A DNA stretch of 44,790 nt from CAYSNP01 sp964432485 (GTDB taxonomy: Bacteria > Bacillota > Clostridia > Christensenellales > DTU072). How positions within the stretch are numbered: position 1 is the first letter of the stretch; each line of letters starts with the position of its first letter. The notes beneath the pieces were generated by a model. The model did not search any database. It had not been told where the DNA came from and was given only the letters and a program-made list of their open reading frames with translations. The stretch lies in NCBI GenBank assembly GCA_964432485.1, contig CAYSNP010000015.1:1-44790 (forward strand), in the 5' to 3' direction. The position numbers were made by a program, and so were the translations under genes. This document shows, one piece after another, positions 7,662 through 16,523 of the stretch.

Positions 7662-8087
7662 ATGTATAAGAATCGTGTTTTGATATTTATATTAGTTGTA
7701 GTATTTTCTTTAGGCATATTGACCTTTACATTGGGGTGCAATCCGCCAAAAGCTAAAGAGCTAAAAGATTTTAAAGCGTCGGACTTGTCGCGCATTACCT
7801 TAACAAGGCGCGCAAAAGACGGTAAGAGTTCAGCAGAAAAAACCTTTGAAGATGAAGCGGTAATGCAAGAGTTGCTTGATGTTATCAATAGCGTCACCTA
7901 CACAAAAGGAAAATATGTTTTTTCTGGCCCTAAAGGGAAGTATCGGGTGCTAATGGTATATAAAAATGACCCAAATAAAGGTTATGCATTTGAGATTACA
8001 AGTTCAGATGCTATCCTTATAGGCAATTACTATTACAATACCAGCGCACCTGTAGACTTGACAAGATATGATGCTTTTCTGGATTAA
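7662..8087 (+). CDS. Small predicted lipoprotein, unknown function
   Basis: The protein of 141 residues starts with MYKNRVL, a hydrophobic core and the lipobox TLGC followed by Asn, so it should be lipid-anchored outside the membrane. The rest is a small polar domain of about 110 residues with a run KGKYVFSGPKGKYRVLMVY and no family that I recognise. The start is ATG 7662 rather than the in-frame GTG 7656, because GGAGG (7650-7654) is 7 nt from the ATG. It ends 15 bp before the thiamine pyrophosphokinase gene and probably shares its transcript. Confidence 0.75.
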   Translation: MYKNRVLIFILVVVFSLGILTFTLGCNPPKAKELKDFKASDLSRITLTRRAKDGKSSAEKTFEDEAVMQELLDVINSVTYTKGKYVFSGPKGKYRVLMVYKNDPNKGYAFEITSSDAILIGNYYYNTSAPVDLTRYDAFLD

Positions 8088-8102
8088 CTTATAAAATAGC
8101 AA

Positions 8103-8741
8103 ATGAAAAAAGTAGCAGTAATTTTGAATGGGATATCACCTAAAGGGCTTGCCCTATCCTCCCTTGTCAGTCAAAAATATGACTTATATATAGCCGCTGA
8201 CGGCGGTTACAATTTTTGTATAAAAAATGGCATAAAATTAGATTATCTTGTGGGCGATTTTGATAGCAGCAGTAAAAGAAATATCCCTGATAAAGTAAAA
8301 GTAATACAATTCTCCGCTGATAAAGATGCAACGGACGGACAGTTAGCAGCTGATATAGCAATAGAGGCAGAGACTGATTCCGTTGATATTTATGGAGGCG
8401 GAGGCAAGCGCACAGACCACCTTTTGGGTAACCTAAATATCCTTTATAGGCTACTAAAGTCAAATATTGCTGTTAAAATGATAAACAATAATGAAGTTAT
8501 CTATATGATTAAGGATGCGCTTGACCTACCGCAAACAATTGACAAAAGTATACTATCCCTTATCCCTTTTACAGATAAAGCAGTAGTAAGTATAAAAGGG
8601 GTTAAATATCCGCTGACAAATCAAAAATTGCTAAAAGATAACACCTTAGGCATTAGTAACAGGGCTGAGGGTAAAGTAAGCATTAGGGTAAGCAGCGGAT
8701 ATATATTGGTAATAGTCAACTCGCTAAAACATTTATTTTAA
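8103..8741 (+). CDS. thiN: Thiamine pyrophosphokinase
   Basis: The enzyme transfers pyrophosphate from ATP to thiamine to make the cofactor thiamine diphosphate in the cytoplasm. The 212 residues fit the family. Seen in order: AADGGYNF at about 30-37 (catalytic and nucleotide loop), VGDFDSSS at about 50-57, DKDATDGQLA at about 74-83, and GGGKRTDHLLGN at about 99-110; the C-terminal beta domain is shorter and less conserved. There is no good Shine-Dalgarno before ATG 8103, so it may rely on translation of the lipoprotein upstream. Its last 9 bases overlap the 3' end of the convergent ABC gene. No TPP riboswitch is visible. Confidence 0.93.
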   Translation: MKKVAVILNGISPKGLALSSLVSQKYDLYIAADGGYNFCIKNGIKLDYLVGDFDSSSKRNIPDKVKVIQFSADKDATDGQLAADIAIEAETDSVDIYGGGGKRTDHLLGNLNILYRLLKSNIAVKMINNNEVIYMIKDALDLPQTIDKSILSLIPFTDKAVVSIKGVKYPLTNQKLLKDNTLGISNRAEGKVSIRVSSGYILVIVNSLKHLF

Positions 8742-10457
8742 GTTATAGAGTTTGCTGTATTCTCCCTTCTTTTCAAGCAACTCTTTATGGGTGCCTTGCT
8801 CAATAATATTGCCGTCTTCTACTACCAAAATCAAGTTGGCATCTCTAACAGTAGAAAGTCTATGCGCTACTATAAAAGTAGTTTTGTCTTTCATTAACTT
8901 TCTAAAGCCTTCTTGAATCCTTATTTCGGTACGAGTATCAATATCGCTGGTAGCTTCATCTAATATTAAAATATCAGGCTCTTTTAGCATAACTCTGGCT
9001 ATTGCTATTAGCTGTGCTTGCCCTTTAGAAAGTTTTTTGCCCCCTTCCCCAATAACTGTATCATAGCTGCTGCTTAGTCTTTTAATAAACCCTTCGCAGC
9101 GCGCTAGCTTGCATACCGCTCTTATTTCTTCGCTTGTAGCCTCAGGCTTGCCGTAAGCTATATTTTCCTTTACGCTGCCTGTAAATAGCCAAGTATCTTG
9201 CAAGACCATACCTATTCTTTTGCGTATATCATTTGTCTTAAAGCTATAAAAGTTATGTCCGTCAATAACAATATTGCCGCTGTCAATATCATAAAAGCGC
9301 ATAAGCAAATTAATTAAGGTAGTTTTTCCGCTGCCCGTTTTACCTACTATGGCAACAATATCTCCGCTTTTTACCTCAAAACTAATATCTTGGAGTAACT
9401 TTTTATCCTGCCTATAACTAAATTCAACATTGCGTAAGCTAAAATTGCCGCCGCTTTTTTCCAACTCTGCCGCAAGGAGGTCTTCTTGAACGAGCTCCTT
9501 TTCCATTACGCTAAACACCCTTTTGCCTGAGCTTAATGCGGCTTGTACATCGGCAATTATGGTAGTAAACTCATTAAAAGGCTTGGCGTATTGAGAAGCA
9601 AAGGTTAAAAATATTACCAGCATACCTAAGCTAAGGCTACCCTTTGCCGCCATCAGCCCTCCAAAGGTGGCAATGGCTGCATAAATAACATTATTGATAA
9701 ATCTTGTGCCCGGATTGCCAATTGCATGCAAGAATTGCGCCATTAGCCCTGATTCATACAACTCGTTATTTACTTTATCTATTTGTTCTTGTACCGCCTC
9801 TTGCCTGTTAAAACTTTTTACTTCGCTATGGTAAGCAAGAGCTTCTTCTAACTTGCCCGTAAAAGCTCCTCTAAGCTCAGCAGTCTTTAAGTGATAGGCG
9901 TAACTTTTTTTGCCCAGCGCAAAGGCAAGAAGCAAAGAAACAGGAGTAAGTGCTATTACAATCAGCCCAACTAAAGCATTGATAGAAACCATAAATATTA
10001 TTGTGCCAACTACTGTAAGTATACCTGAAAACAAAACAGGCAAATTAAGAGTTAGCCCTATGCCAATCTGTTCAACATCGCTAACAATTTTGCTAAGGGT
10101 ATCCCCTCTTTCTAGCTTGTCAATTTCTTTGATATGCGCATAGTTTAATACCTTGAATATCTTCATACGCATATCATATCCCGAGCGGTAAGACAGTACC
10201 GAAGCGCAAGCCTCCGAGGCAAACTTGGCAAGCCCATTTGCTAAGATTAGGGATACCAGAATGCCGATTTGGGTTACCAAATCAACAAAATTCACATTGC
10301 CTGCGGCAATAATATGGTCTAGTGCTTTTCCTATTGTATACGGTATAAACAGCAATGCCAAAACATTGATTGTATCAAAAAGCACAAATCCTATTATAAG
10401 GTAACGGTGAGGGGTAAGAGTGCGTAAGATTTTAGCAAGAGTTTCTTTTCTATTCAA
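8733..10457 (-). CDS. ABC exporter half-transporter, catalytically complete partner
   Basis: This is a 574-residue exporter half: about six N-terminal membrane helices (residues 1-310), then an ATPase domain. Visible motifs are Walker A GKTGSGKT (about 369), signature LSKGQ (about 472, a change from LSGGQ), Walker B ILILDEATS with the catalytic Glu (about 498) and the H-loop VAHRLS (about 527). The start is TTG 10457, overlapping the previous stop by 8 bp, with GGGGGTGA upstream. It forms an operon with the ABC gene at 10450-12173. The motif pattern says the two form a heterodimer with one degenerate ATP site, as in LmrCD, BmrCD and TM287/288. The cargo is unknown; drugs, lipids or peptides are all possible. 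Confidence 0.92.
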   Translation of the reverse strand: MNRKETLAKILRTLTPHRYLIIGFVLFDTINVLALLFIPYTIGKALDHIIAAGNVNFVDLVTQIGILVSLILANGLAKFASEACASVLSYRSGYDMRMKIFKVLNYAHIKEIDKLERGDTLSKIVSDVEQIGIGLTLNLPVLFSGILTVVGTIIFMVSINALVGLIVIALTPVSLLLAFALGKKSYAYHLKTAELRGAFTGKLEEALAYHSEVKSFNRQEAVQEQIDKVNNELYESGLMAQFLHAIGNPGTRFINNVIYAAIATFGGLMAAKGSLSLGMLVIFLTFASQYAKPFNEFTTIIADVQAALSSGKRVFSVMEKELVQEDLLAAELEKSGGNFSLRNVEFSYRQDKKLLQDISFEVKSGDIVAIVGKTGSGKTTLINLLMRFYDIDSGNIVIDGHNFYSFKTNDIRKRIGMVLQDTWLFTGSVKENIAYGKPEATSEEIRAVCKLARCEGFIKRLSSSYDTVIGEGGKKLSKGQAQLIAIARVMLKEPDILILDEATSDIDTRTEIRIQEGFRKLMKDKTTFIVAHRLSTVRDANLILVVEDGNIIEQGTHKELLEKKGEYSKLYNLK

Positions 10458-12173
10458 TTATTTCACCCCCTATTTGAGAGGCTACTATTTCTTTATAAAT
10501 GCTATTGCTTGCCGCTAAGTTGGCATGAGTGTCAAAGCCTGCAATGCCGCCTTCTTCCAATACTAAAATCTTATCTAAATCTTTTACCGAATTGACCCTT
10601 TGAGATACCACAATCCAAGTAGAATTGGGTAAATAGCCATGTAACGCATTGTAAAAATCACTGCTGGTTTTATAATCCAGTGCGGTAGTGCTGTCATCTA
10701 TAATAATAATTGGAGCTTGCTTTATTACAGTACGGGCAAGCGCAATGCGCTGCTTTTGTCCGCCCGAAAGATTTCTTCCGTTTTGCAGACATTTATGTTT
10801 CACTTTTTCTTCATATTTATCAACAAATTCGTATGCTTGACTTACTTTTAGCGCTTCTTCAATTTGTTTTTCTGTAGCGCTAGGGTTGCCCCATAAGATA
10901 TTTTCCTCTATTGTGCCATAAAAGATTGCAACCTGTTGGGGAGCAAAGGTGGTAGCGTCACGCAGCTGCTTACGGTTAAGCTCTTTTATATCTGCATTTC
11001 CAATAAATATCTTACCTTGCAAAGGTGTATAAAAGCGCAAAATAAGGTTGATAAGAGTGCTTTTTCCTGAGCCTGTAGAGCCGATTATCCCTATTTTTTC
11101 TCCTTTTTTTATACTAAAAGTAATATTTTTTAAGGTGCACTCCTGACTTTGAGGATATGCAAAACTCACATTATCGAACTTGATTAGCTCATCTGTAAAC
11201 AACAAGCTCTTTGAGCCTGTATCTTGCTCGGTTGGGTTGTAAGAGAGAATCTCATTTACTCTTATTGCGCTTTCCTTACCTCTAGCAAGTATAATTGTCA
11301 AATAGGACACCACAACCATTTGCAAAATAATTTCGCTCATATAGCTAATGTCTGCAACAACTTCGCCTCTTGACAGCTCTGCATTGTTGACCAGTCTTGC
11401 CCCAAAAAACAATATAGCCGCAATCCCTAAGTTAAGCACAATATTGTTAATAGGCGAAAGCAATGCCGCCAGCAGTCCAGATTTTTCGCTATATTTTCTA
11501 AGCTCTAAATTGGCACTTGCAAGTTTGCTCACTTCATACTCTTGTTTATTAAACGCTCTTATCACCCTTGCCCCTGTCATTACTTCGCCAGTAAGCAAGC
11601 CAATACGGTCAAGGCGTTGCTGCATACTTCTAAACAAATTGGCAGAAACTCGTGTTATCACCAAAAGAGCAAGTACAACAATAGGCGTAATCACCACAAA
11701 AATCAATGCCAGCTTTACATTGACAATAAAAGCCATAATAAGTGCGCCTATCACTATAAAAGGAGCGCGAAAAAGGAGGCGCACAATCATAGCTGTACCT
11801 TTTTCTATATTATAAATATCATTGGTGGAGCGAGTGACCAGTCCGCTTTTGCCATATTTCTCTATATCAAAATGCGAAAAACTGTTAATTTTTGCAGCTA
11901 TTTTTGTACGCAGTATAGTGCCAATCCCTTGGGAGGCTTTTGATGCTAAATATTGGCAAGATAAAGCACTTACCATACCCACAACTGCTAAAGTAAGCAA
12001 AACTGCTCCGCTGTTTACAATAACTTGCCGGCTGCCTTCGCCAATCCCTTTATCTATCAGCCATGCTATAACTAAGGGTACAATAAGACCGGTAGCCGCT
12101 TCCAGCCATTTTAGAAATGCGCCCCAGCCGCTTCTTTTTTGTAGTATTTAAGGTATTGAGCAAGTTTTAACAT
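10450..12173 (-). CDS. ABC exporter half-transporter, degenerate-site partner, with a frameshift near the start
   Basis: An intact frame covers only 12000-10450 and begins inside a membrane helix without a ribosome site. Upstream, ATG at 12173 has AAGGA 6 nt before it and reads MLKLAQYLKYYKK, then runs out of frame at an A6 run (12140-12135). One extra A restores RSGWGAFLKWLEAATGL and a protein of exactly 574 residues, the same length as its partner. The ATPase domain has Walker A GSTGSGKS and a normal signature LSGGQ, but Walker B ends IIIDDST (Asp for the catalytic Glu) and the H-loop is VSQRVN (Gln for His). It is therefore the non-hydrolysing side of a heterodimer. The frameshift may be a sequencing error, a true mutation or slippage. 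Confidence 0.85.
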
Positions 12174-12187
12174 TAGTTTTCCTTAAA

Positions 12188-12205
12188 AAATAATCATAAT
12201 TATTT
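12188..12205. promoter_or_regulatory. AT-rich inverted repeat at the ABC operon start site
   Basis: AAATAAT and ATTATTT flank a 4-nt centre (CATA). The repeat overlaps the -10 box and expected start point of the minus-strand ABC promoter, a usual place for a repressor. It resembles Fur/PerR-type boxes only loosely, so the regulator is not assigned. Confidence 0.4.
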
Positions 12206-12231
12206 TATCACATTTGCTTGGATTTTAACAA
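12202..12231 (-). promoter_or_regulatory. Probable promoter of the ABC exporter operon
   Basis: On the minus strand TTGTTA (12231-12226) and TAAAAT (12207-12202) are 18 bp apart. The start codon at 12173 is about 30 bases downstream of the -10. The match is fair, not strong. Confidence 0.45.
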
Positions 12232-12320
12232 TCTAAACAAGCTATAAAATTAAAATAAAGCATCCTAAGGTAAATAGCTTTTTTTTACACTTAATACTCA
12301 ATATATAGATATATAATTAG

Positions 12321-12349
12321 TTTACAAGCGCAATATATTGTGTTATCAT
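12321..12349 (+). promoter_or_regulatory. Probable promoter of the rnf operon
   Basis: TTTACA (12321-12326) and TATCAT (12344-12349) are 17 bp apart, and TGT directly before the -10 makes it an extended -10 element. The leader would be short, with the Shine-Dalgarno AGGAG at 12364-12368. Confidence 0.55.
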
Positions 12350-12375
12350 AAGTTGGTGATTTAAGGAGAGTGCTA

Positions 12376-13650
12376 GTGAGGACATTTAAGCGAGGAGTTC
12401 ATCCAAAAGGAAACAAGCACAGCGCAACCTCTCCTATTGAGGTAATGGATGCGCCGGAAATAGTATATATACCGCTAACCCAACATATTGGCAGAGAAGC
12501 CCGCCCAATAGTCGAAAAAGGCGCTAAAGTCAAGGCAGGCACTTTGATAGGAGCGGCGGCTCCGGGGTGCAGTGCCAATATTCATTCCTCAGTATCAGGG
12601 GAGGTTATCGGGGTACAGAAAGTAGAAAATACTTTAGGCAAAAAGTCTAAACATATTGCCATAAAGAATGATTTTTTATACGAAGAAGAGCATTTAGCTC
12701 CTCTTGTCAACCCTTCCCCTGAAGAAATTGTAAAGCGAATAGCTAACGCCGGCATAGTTGGGCTGGGAGGAGCAACCTTTCCTACTGCTATTAAGTTTGC
12801 ACGCAAAGTAAGCACATTAATAATCAATGGCGCTGAATGTGAGCCTTATATCACTTGCGACCATAGGCTTATGGTTGAGCGCGCCAAAGAAATTATGCAA
12901 GGTATTGCTTATGCCAAACAGGCTTGCGGAGCTGCCAATGTATATATTGGGGTGGAGAATAACAAGCCCGATGCTATTCAAATACTTTCTAGCGTTGCTC
13001 CTGCAGATGTGCAGGTTGTGCCCTTACGTACCAAATACCCGCAAGGAGGCGAAAAGCAGCTAATATATGCCATAACAAAAAAGGTTGTGCCCGAAGGCGG
13101 ACTGCCGGGGGATGTGGATTGCTTGGTAATCAGCGTAGCAACTACCTTTGCAATTTTTGAGGCTTGCGCACTTGGCAAGCCGCTATATGGCAGATTTATG
13201 ACAATAGCAGGCGGCGGAGTACCCGAAGCTAAGAATATTTATGTGCGTATCGGAGTGCCTTTTTCTTATTTAGCAGAAAAATTGAATGCTAATGAACATT
13301 GGGTAAAAGCAATTGTGGGCGGACCTATGATGGGGGTAGCTCAAGATAGCCTAGATGTTTGTTGCGCCAAAGGCGTGAACAGCTTGCTGCTGCTTGCACC
13401 TTATGAGATTAGCTGTACTCCTTATGGTCCTTGTATTAACTGCGCCAAATGCGCAAGTGTTTGTCCAATGCGGCTTATGCCAATGTTTATTGATGCCAAT
13501 GTACAAGCTGAAAGGTACACAGAAGCTAAAAGGTATGGAGCTGTCGCCTGTATAGAGTGCGGCAGTTGCGCTTATATTTGTCCTGCAAACAGACCTTTGG
13601 TGCAATCTATAAGAGTGGCTAAGAAAATAATTAGGGAGAAGAAATTATAA
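12376..13650 (+). CDS. rnfC: RnfC, NADH-binding subunit of the Rnf complex
   Basis: RnfC takes electrons to or from NAD(H) on the cytoplasmic face of the ion-pumping ferredoxin:NAD oxidoreductase. The sequence has the N-terminal TFKRGVHP, the nucleotide/FMN region GLGGATFPTAIK and NGAECEPYITCD, then GGPMMG, and two [4Fe-4S] motifs near the C-terminus, CINCAKCASVCP and CIECGSCAYICP. GTG 12376 is chosen over GTG 12370 because AGGAG (12364-12368) is 7 nt from the former and only 1 nt from the latter. It is the first gene of rnfCDGEAB, and its stop overlaps the rnfD start by one base. It is about 424 residues, typical of the short clostridial form without a long C-terminal extension. Confidence 0.96.
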   Translation: MRTFKRGVHPKGNKHSATSPIEVMDAPEIVYIPLTQHIGREARPIVEKGAKVKAGTLIGAAAPGCSANIHSSVSGEVIGVQKVENTLGKKSKHIAIKNDFLYEEEHLAPLVNPSPEEIVKRIANAGIVGLGGATFPTAIKFARKVSTLIINGAECEPYITCDHRLMVERAKEIMQGIAYAKQACGAANVYIGVENNKPDAIQILSSVAPADVQVVPLRTKYPQGGEKQLIYAITKKVVPEGGLPGDVDCLVISVATTFAIFEACALGKPLYGRFMTIAGGGVPEAKNIYVRIGVPFSYLAEKLNANEHWVKAIVGGPMMGVAQDSLDVCCAKGVNSLLLLAPYEISCTPYGPCINCAKCASVCPMRLMPMFIDANVQAERYTEAKRYGAVACIECGSCAYICPANRPLVQSIRVAKKIIREKKL

Positions 13651-14702
13651 TGAACAAAAAGCTGTTAATCTCCTCATCCCCTCATACTAGCAGCACCTTT
13701 ACAACTAAGCGTATAATGCAAAGCGTGGTAATTGCGCTAATGCCGGCAACAATTGCAAGCGTTATTGTCTTTGGACTGTATCCGCTCTTGGTGATAGCCC
13801 TAAGCATTGGCTCTGCCGTAGGGGCAGAATATCTATATTGCAAAGGAGCAAAACTCCCCTTGTCCATCGACGATTGGTCGGCAGTAGTGACAGGCTTGCT
13901 GCTTGCTCTAAACTTGCCCCCTGTTCTGCCTTTATTTGTGCCTATTATCGGCTCTGCATTTGCAATAATTGTAGTTAAAATGATATTTGGCGGTTTAGGC
14001 AAGAACTTTGCCAATCCTGCAATCACTGCCAGAATCTTTTTGGTGCTTGCTTTTGCAGGCTATATGACCAAATTCGTTGCGCCTGTAGATTACAGTCAAG
14101 GAATCTTTACCGCTCTTACTAAATATTTTCATGGCTTTGGAGTAAATATAGATGCATATACTGCCGCTACTCCTTTGGCAGATTACGAAAAAGGCATAGC
14201 AATAGGCAAGATTTGCCCTTGGTGTTCCATTAAAAAGCTATTTTTAGGCACGGTCGGGGGCAGTATGGGAGAGATAAGCGCACTTGCACTAATACTTGGC
14301 GGTGTTTATTTAATAGTTACTAAAGTTATTGATTGGAAGATTCCTGTAATATATCTGGTATCCATACTGCTTTTTACTTGGATTCTTTATCCTGGAGTCA
14401 GCTTTGTCCCTACTTCAATTTTAACAGGCGGAGTAATGCTAGCCGCTTTCTTTATGCTTACAGATTACTCCACCAGCCCCAATACACCATTAGGTGTTAT
14501 TATTTATTCTTTGGGAGCAGGATTGATTACGGTAATAATTAGGCGATTTGGCGGTTATGTTGAGGGTGTATCCTTTGCTGTGCTGTTAATGAACTTTGTG
14601 GCGGTTATCTTAGACAAATATATTGTGCCCCCACGCTTTGGACAAGTAAAGGAAAAGAAAGCTCTTCTAAAGAAAAAGGAGGCGCAAGGTGAAAAAGTAT
14701 AA
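13650..14702 (+). CDS. rnfD: RnfD, membrane flavoprotein subunit of the Rnf complex
   Basis: RnfD is an integral membrane subunit with covalently bound FMN, related to NqrB. The 350 residues show about eight to ten hydrophobic helices. The family segments are present: KTIM-like TTKRIMQSV near the start, the FGGLGKNFANPAITAR motif near residue 115, and DAYTAATPLA near residue 170, whose Thr is the likely FMN attachment site. The tail is basic and cytoplasmic. The start ATG lies in TAATG with the rnfC stop, so translation is coupled. The last 14 bases overlap rnfG. Confidence 0.95.
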   Translation: MNKKLLISSSPHTSSTFTTKRIMQSVVIALMPATIASVIVFGLYPLLVIALSIGSAVGAEYLYCKGAKLPLSIDDWSAVVTGLLLALNLPPVLPLFVPIIGSAFAIIVVKMIFGGLGKNFANPAITARIFLVLAFAGYMTKFVAPVDYSQGIFTALTKYFHGFGVNIDAYTAATPLADYEKGIAIGKICPWCSIKKLFLGTVGGSMGEISALALILGGVYLIVTKVIDWKIPVIYLVSILLFTWILYPGVSFVPTSILTGGVMLAAFFMLTDYSTSPNTPLGVIIYSLGAGLITVIIRRFGGYVEGVSFAVLLMNFVAVILDKYIVPPRFGQVKEKKALLKKKEAQGEKV

Positions 14703-15255
14703 AGACAGTATAAAAACTGTTGCGGTGCTGGCTATTATTGCCTTAGTTTCCGGCCTTATGCTTTCTTATATCAATTCCATAACACAAATTGATATGGACG
14801 AAGAGGTGCTGGCTAAAATTAGCGAAGTTTATCCACAAGACATAGACAAAGCCATTGACCTTTCTTTGTTTAATAATAAGGAAGAAAGCGAAATATTGTA
14901 TGCCTTTTTAATGAAAGACGGTGCATACTCAATAATTTCACATAGCAAGTCAGCGTATTCGTCTTACGGTCTTGATATGCTGATTATTATTAAAGATGAT
15001 AAGATAAAACATCTTTTACCCTATCATAGCGAAGAAACTCCGGGCATAGGCAGTAAGGCGCTAGAAGCAAGCTATTTAGACAAATATATAGGCTTAAATA
15101 TTGCAGATTATGCTCAAACCCAAATTGGCGACGATGCGGGCAAGATAAAGGGCATAGATGCGTTTAGCGGCGCAAGCAGGACTGCAAACGGCGTAAGCAA
15201 TGCGGTAAACGGAGCTATTTACCTTTATCGTCAAGTTAAAGGTTTAGAAGGATAA
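14689..15255 (+). CDS. rnfG: RnfG, FMN-bearing extracytoplasmic subunit of the Rnf complex
   Basis: RnfG has one N-terminal membrane helix (about residues 8-28) and an extracytoplasmic FMN-binding domain. The core motif is seen as EETPGIGSKA near residue 107 and FSGASRTANGV near residue 158; the final Thr of SGASRT is the expected covalent FMN site (SGATxT in most relatives, so one substitution Thr to Ser). The start is GTG 14689, with GGAGG at 14679-14683 inside the rnfD end. The 188 residues are usual for the family. Confidence 0.94.
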   Translation: MKKYKDSIKTVAVLAIIALVSGLMLSYINSITQIDMDEEVLAKISEVYPQDIDKAIDLSLFNNKEESEILYAFLMKDGAYSIISHSKSAYSSYGLDMLIIIKDDKIKHLLPYHSEETPGIGSKALEASYLDKYIGLNIADYAQTQIGDDAGKIKGIDAFSGASRTANGVSNAVNGAIYLYRQVKGLEG

Positions 15256-15266
15256 GGAGGTTTTGC

Positions 15267-15923
15267 TTGAAAAAATATTTTGATACTTTGAAAAACGGAA
15301 TAATAAAGAACAATCCGACTTTTAGGCTGGTGCTGGGCACTTGCCCTACTCTAGCGGTGACTACAAGCGCTATCAATGGGTTTTCCATGGGGCTTGCCAC
15401 TTCCTTTGTACTTATCTTTAGCAATTTGCTAATATCCCTATTGCGTAAAACTATACCTGATAAAGTGCGTATCCCTGCCTTTATTTTGGTTATTGCCACC
15501 TTTACCACAGTGGTGGAAATGGTTATGCGCAAATATGTCCCCGACCTTTATAAAGCGTTAGGTTTATTTATACCCTTAATAGTGGTCAATTGCATTTTGC
15601 TTGCCAGGGCGGAGAGCTTTGCAAGCGTCAATCCTGTGCTTGATTCGGCTATTGACGGACTAAGTATGGGGATAGGCTTTACACTTTCGCTGACTTTTTT
15701 AGGCATAGTTAGAGAGTTGCTTGGCGCAGGCGCTGTATTTGGCAAAGAAATTGCGTTTTTGCAAGTTTATAAAATGAGCGTATTTATTTTGCCCGCAGGC
15801 GCTTTCTTTATTTATGGCTTTTTAATGGCGGCATTTAATACAATTGTAAAAAAGATAGAGGAGCGAGGCAAAAAAGAGGGCGAGGATGAGTTGCTGACAG
15901 AAAAGGAGGCGGAGCTAGCATAA
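15267..15923 (+). CDS. rnfE: RnfE, membrane subunit of the Rnf complex
   Basis: RnfE is a six-helix membrane protein that pairs with RnfA in an inverted arrangement at the core of the complex. The sequence has FDTLKNGIIKNNPTFRLVLG at the start, the conserved LGTCPTLAVT with Cys that helps hold the intramembrane Fe-S cluster, and the second half VVNCILLARAES. The start is TTG 15267, supported by AAGGAGG (15254-15260) with a 6-nt spacer. A charged tail of about 25 residues follows the last helix. The stop overlaps the rnfA ATG by one base. Confidence 0.95.
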   Translation: MKKYFDTLKNGIIKNNPTFRLVLGTCPTLAVTTSAINGFSMGLATSFVLIFSNLLISLLRKTIPDKVRIPAFILVIATFTTVVEMVMRKYVPDLYKALGLFIPLIVVNCILLARAESFASVNPVLDSAIDGLSMGIGFTLSLTFLGIVRELLGAGAVFGKEIAFLQVYKMSVFILPAGAFFIYGFLMAAFNTIVKKIEERGKKEGEDELLTEKEAELA

Positions 15924-16510
15924 TGAATACAATGGCTTATATAGTACTTGTTATAAACGCTATCTTTATTAACAACTTCTTAATGACACAGTTTCTGGGC
16001 ATTTGCCCCTTTTTAGGAGTAAGCCGCAAGGTAGAAACTGCATTAGGTATGGGCTTTGCTGTTATTTTTGTTATGGGTCTGGCGGGCAGCATAACCTTTT
16101 TGGTCAATGGCTTGCTGGTGATGTTTGAAATAGAGTATTTGCGCACAATTGTATTTATCTTGGTTATAGCCTTTTTAGTACAGTTGGTAGAAATGATACT
16201 AAAGAAGTTTATGCCCTCTTTATACAATGCGCTAGGCGTATATCTGCCGCTTATAACTACCAATTGCGCTGTGCTTGGCGTAGCTATTATGAATGTAACA
16301 AAACTGCTTGACGCTAACTTATTATCTGCTTTTATCAATAGCGTGGCATCAGGTGCAGGCTTTACTTTGGTTATAGTGCTTATGGCGGCTATAAGAGAAC
16401 GATTAGAGCTGTCTAGGATACCAAAAGCATTGGTTGGGTTTCCCATAACGCTGATTATTGCCGGTATAATGAGTTTGGCTTTTGCCGCTTTTGCAGGTAT
16501 GAAGCTATAG
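15923..16510 (+). CDS. rnfA: RnfA, membrane subunit of the Rnf complex
   Basis: RnfA is the paralogue of RnfE. The 195 residues form six helices, with NNFLMTQFLGICPFLGVS near residues 13-30 and TTNCAVLGVAI near residue 112, the two Cys-bearing half-helices expected for the RnfA/RnfE cluster. Ion transfer is thought to pass through this part of the complex; whether Na+ or H+ is used here cannot be told from the sequence. ATG 15923 overlaps the rnfE stop. Confidence 0.96.
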   Translation: MNTMAYIVLVINAIFINNFLMTQFLGICPFLGVSRKVETALGMGFAVIFVMGLAGSITFLVNGLLVMFEIEYLRTIVFILVIAFLVQLVEMILKKFMPSLYNALGVYLPLITTNCAVLGVAIMNVTKLLDANLLSAFINSVASGAGFTLVIVLMAAIRERLELSRIPKALVGFPITLIIAGIMSLAFAAFAGMKL

Positions 16511-16523
16511 GAGGAAGCACAAA

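Noticed and set aside
8088..8102. TPP riboswitch before thiamine pyrophosphokinase
   Set aside because: The gap is only 15 bases and no THI-box sequence is seen upstream of the preceding gene.
12001..12120. TTG at 12000 as the true start of the second ABC gene
   Set aside because: It is a Leu codon inside a membrane helix, with no ribosome site; the homologous N-terminus lies upstream in a shifted frame.
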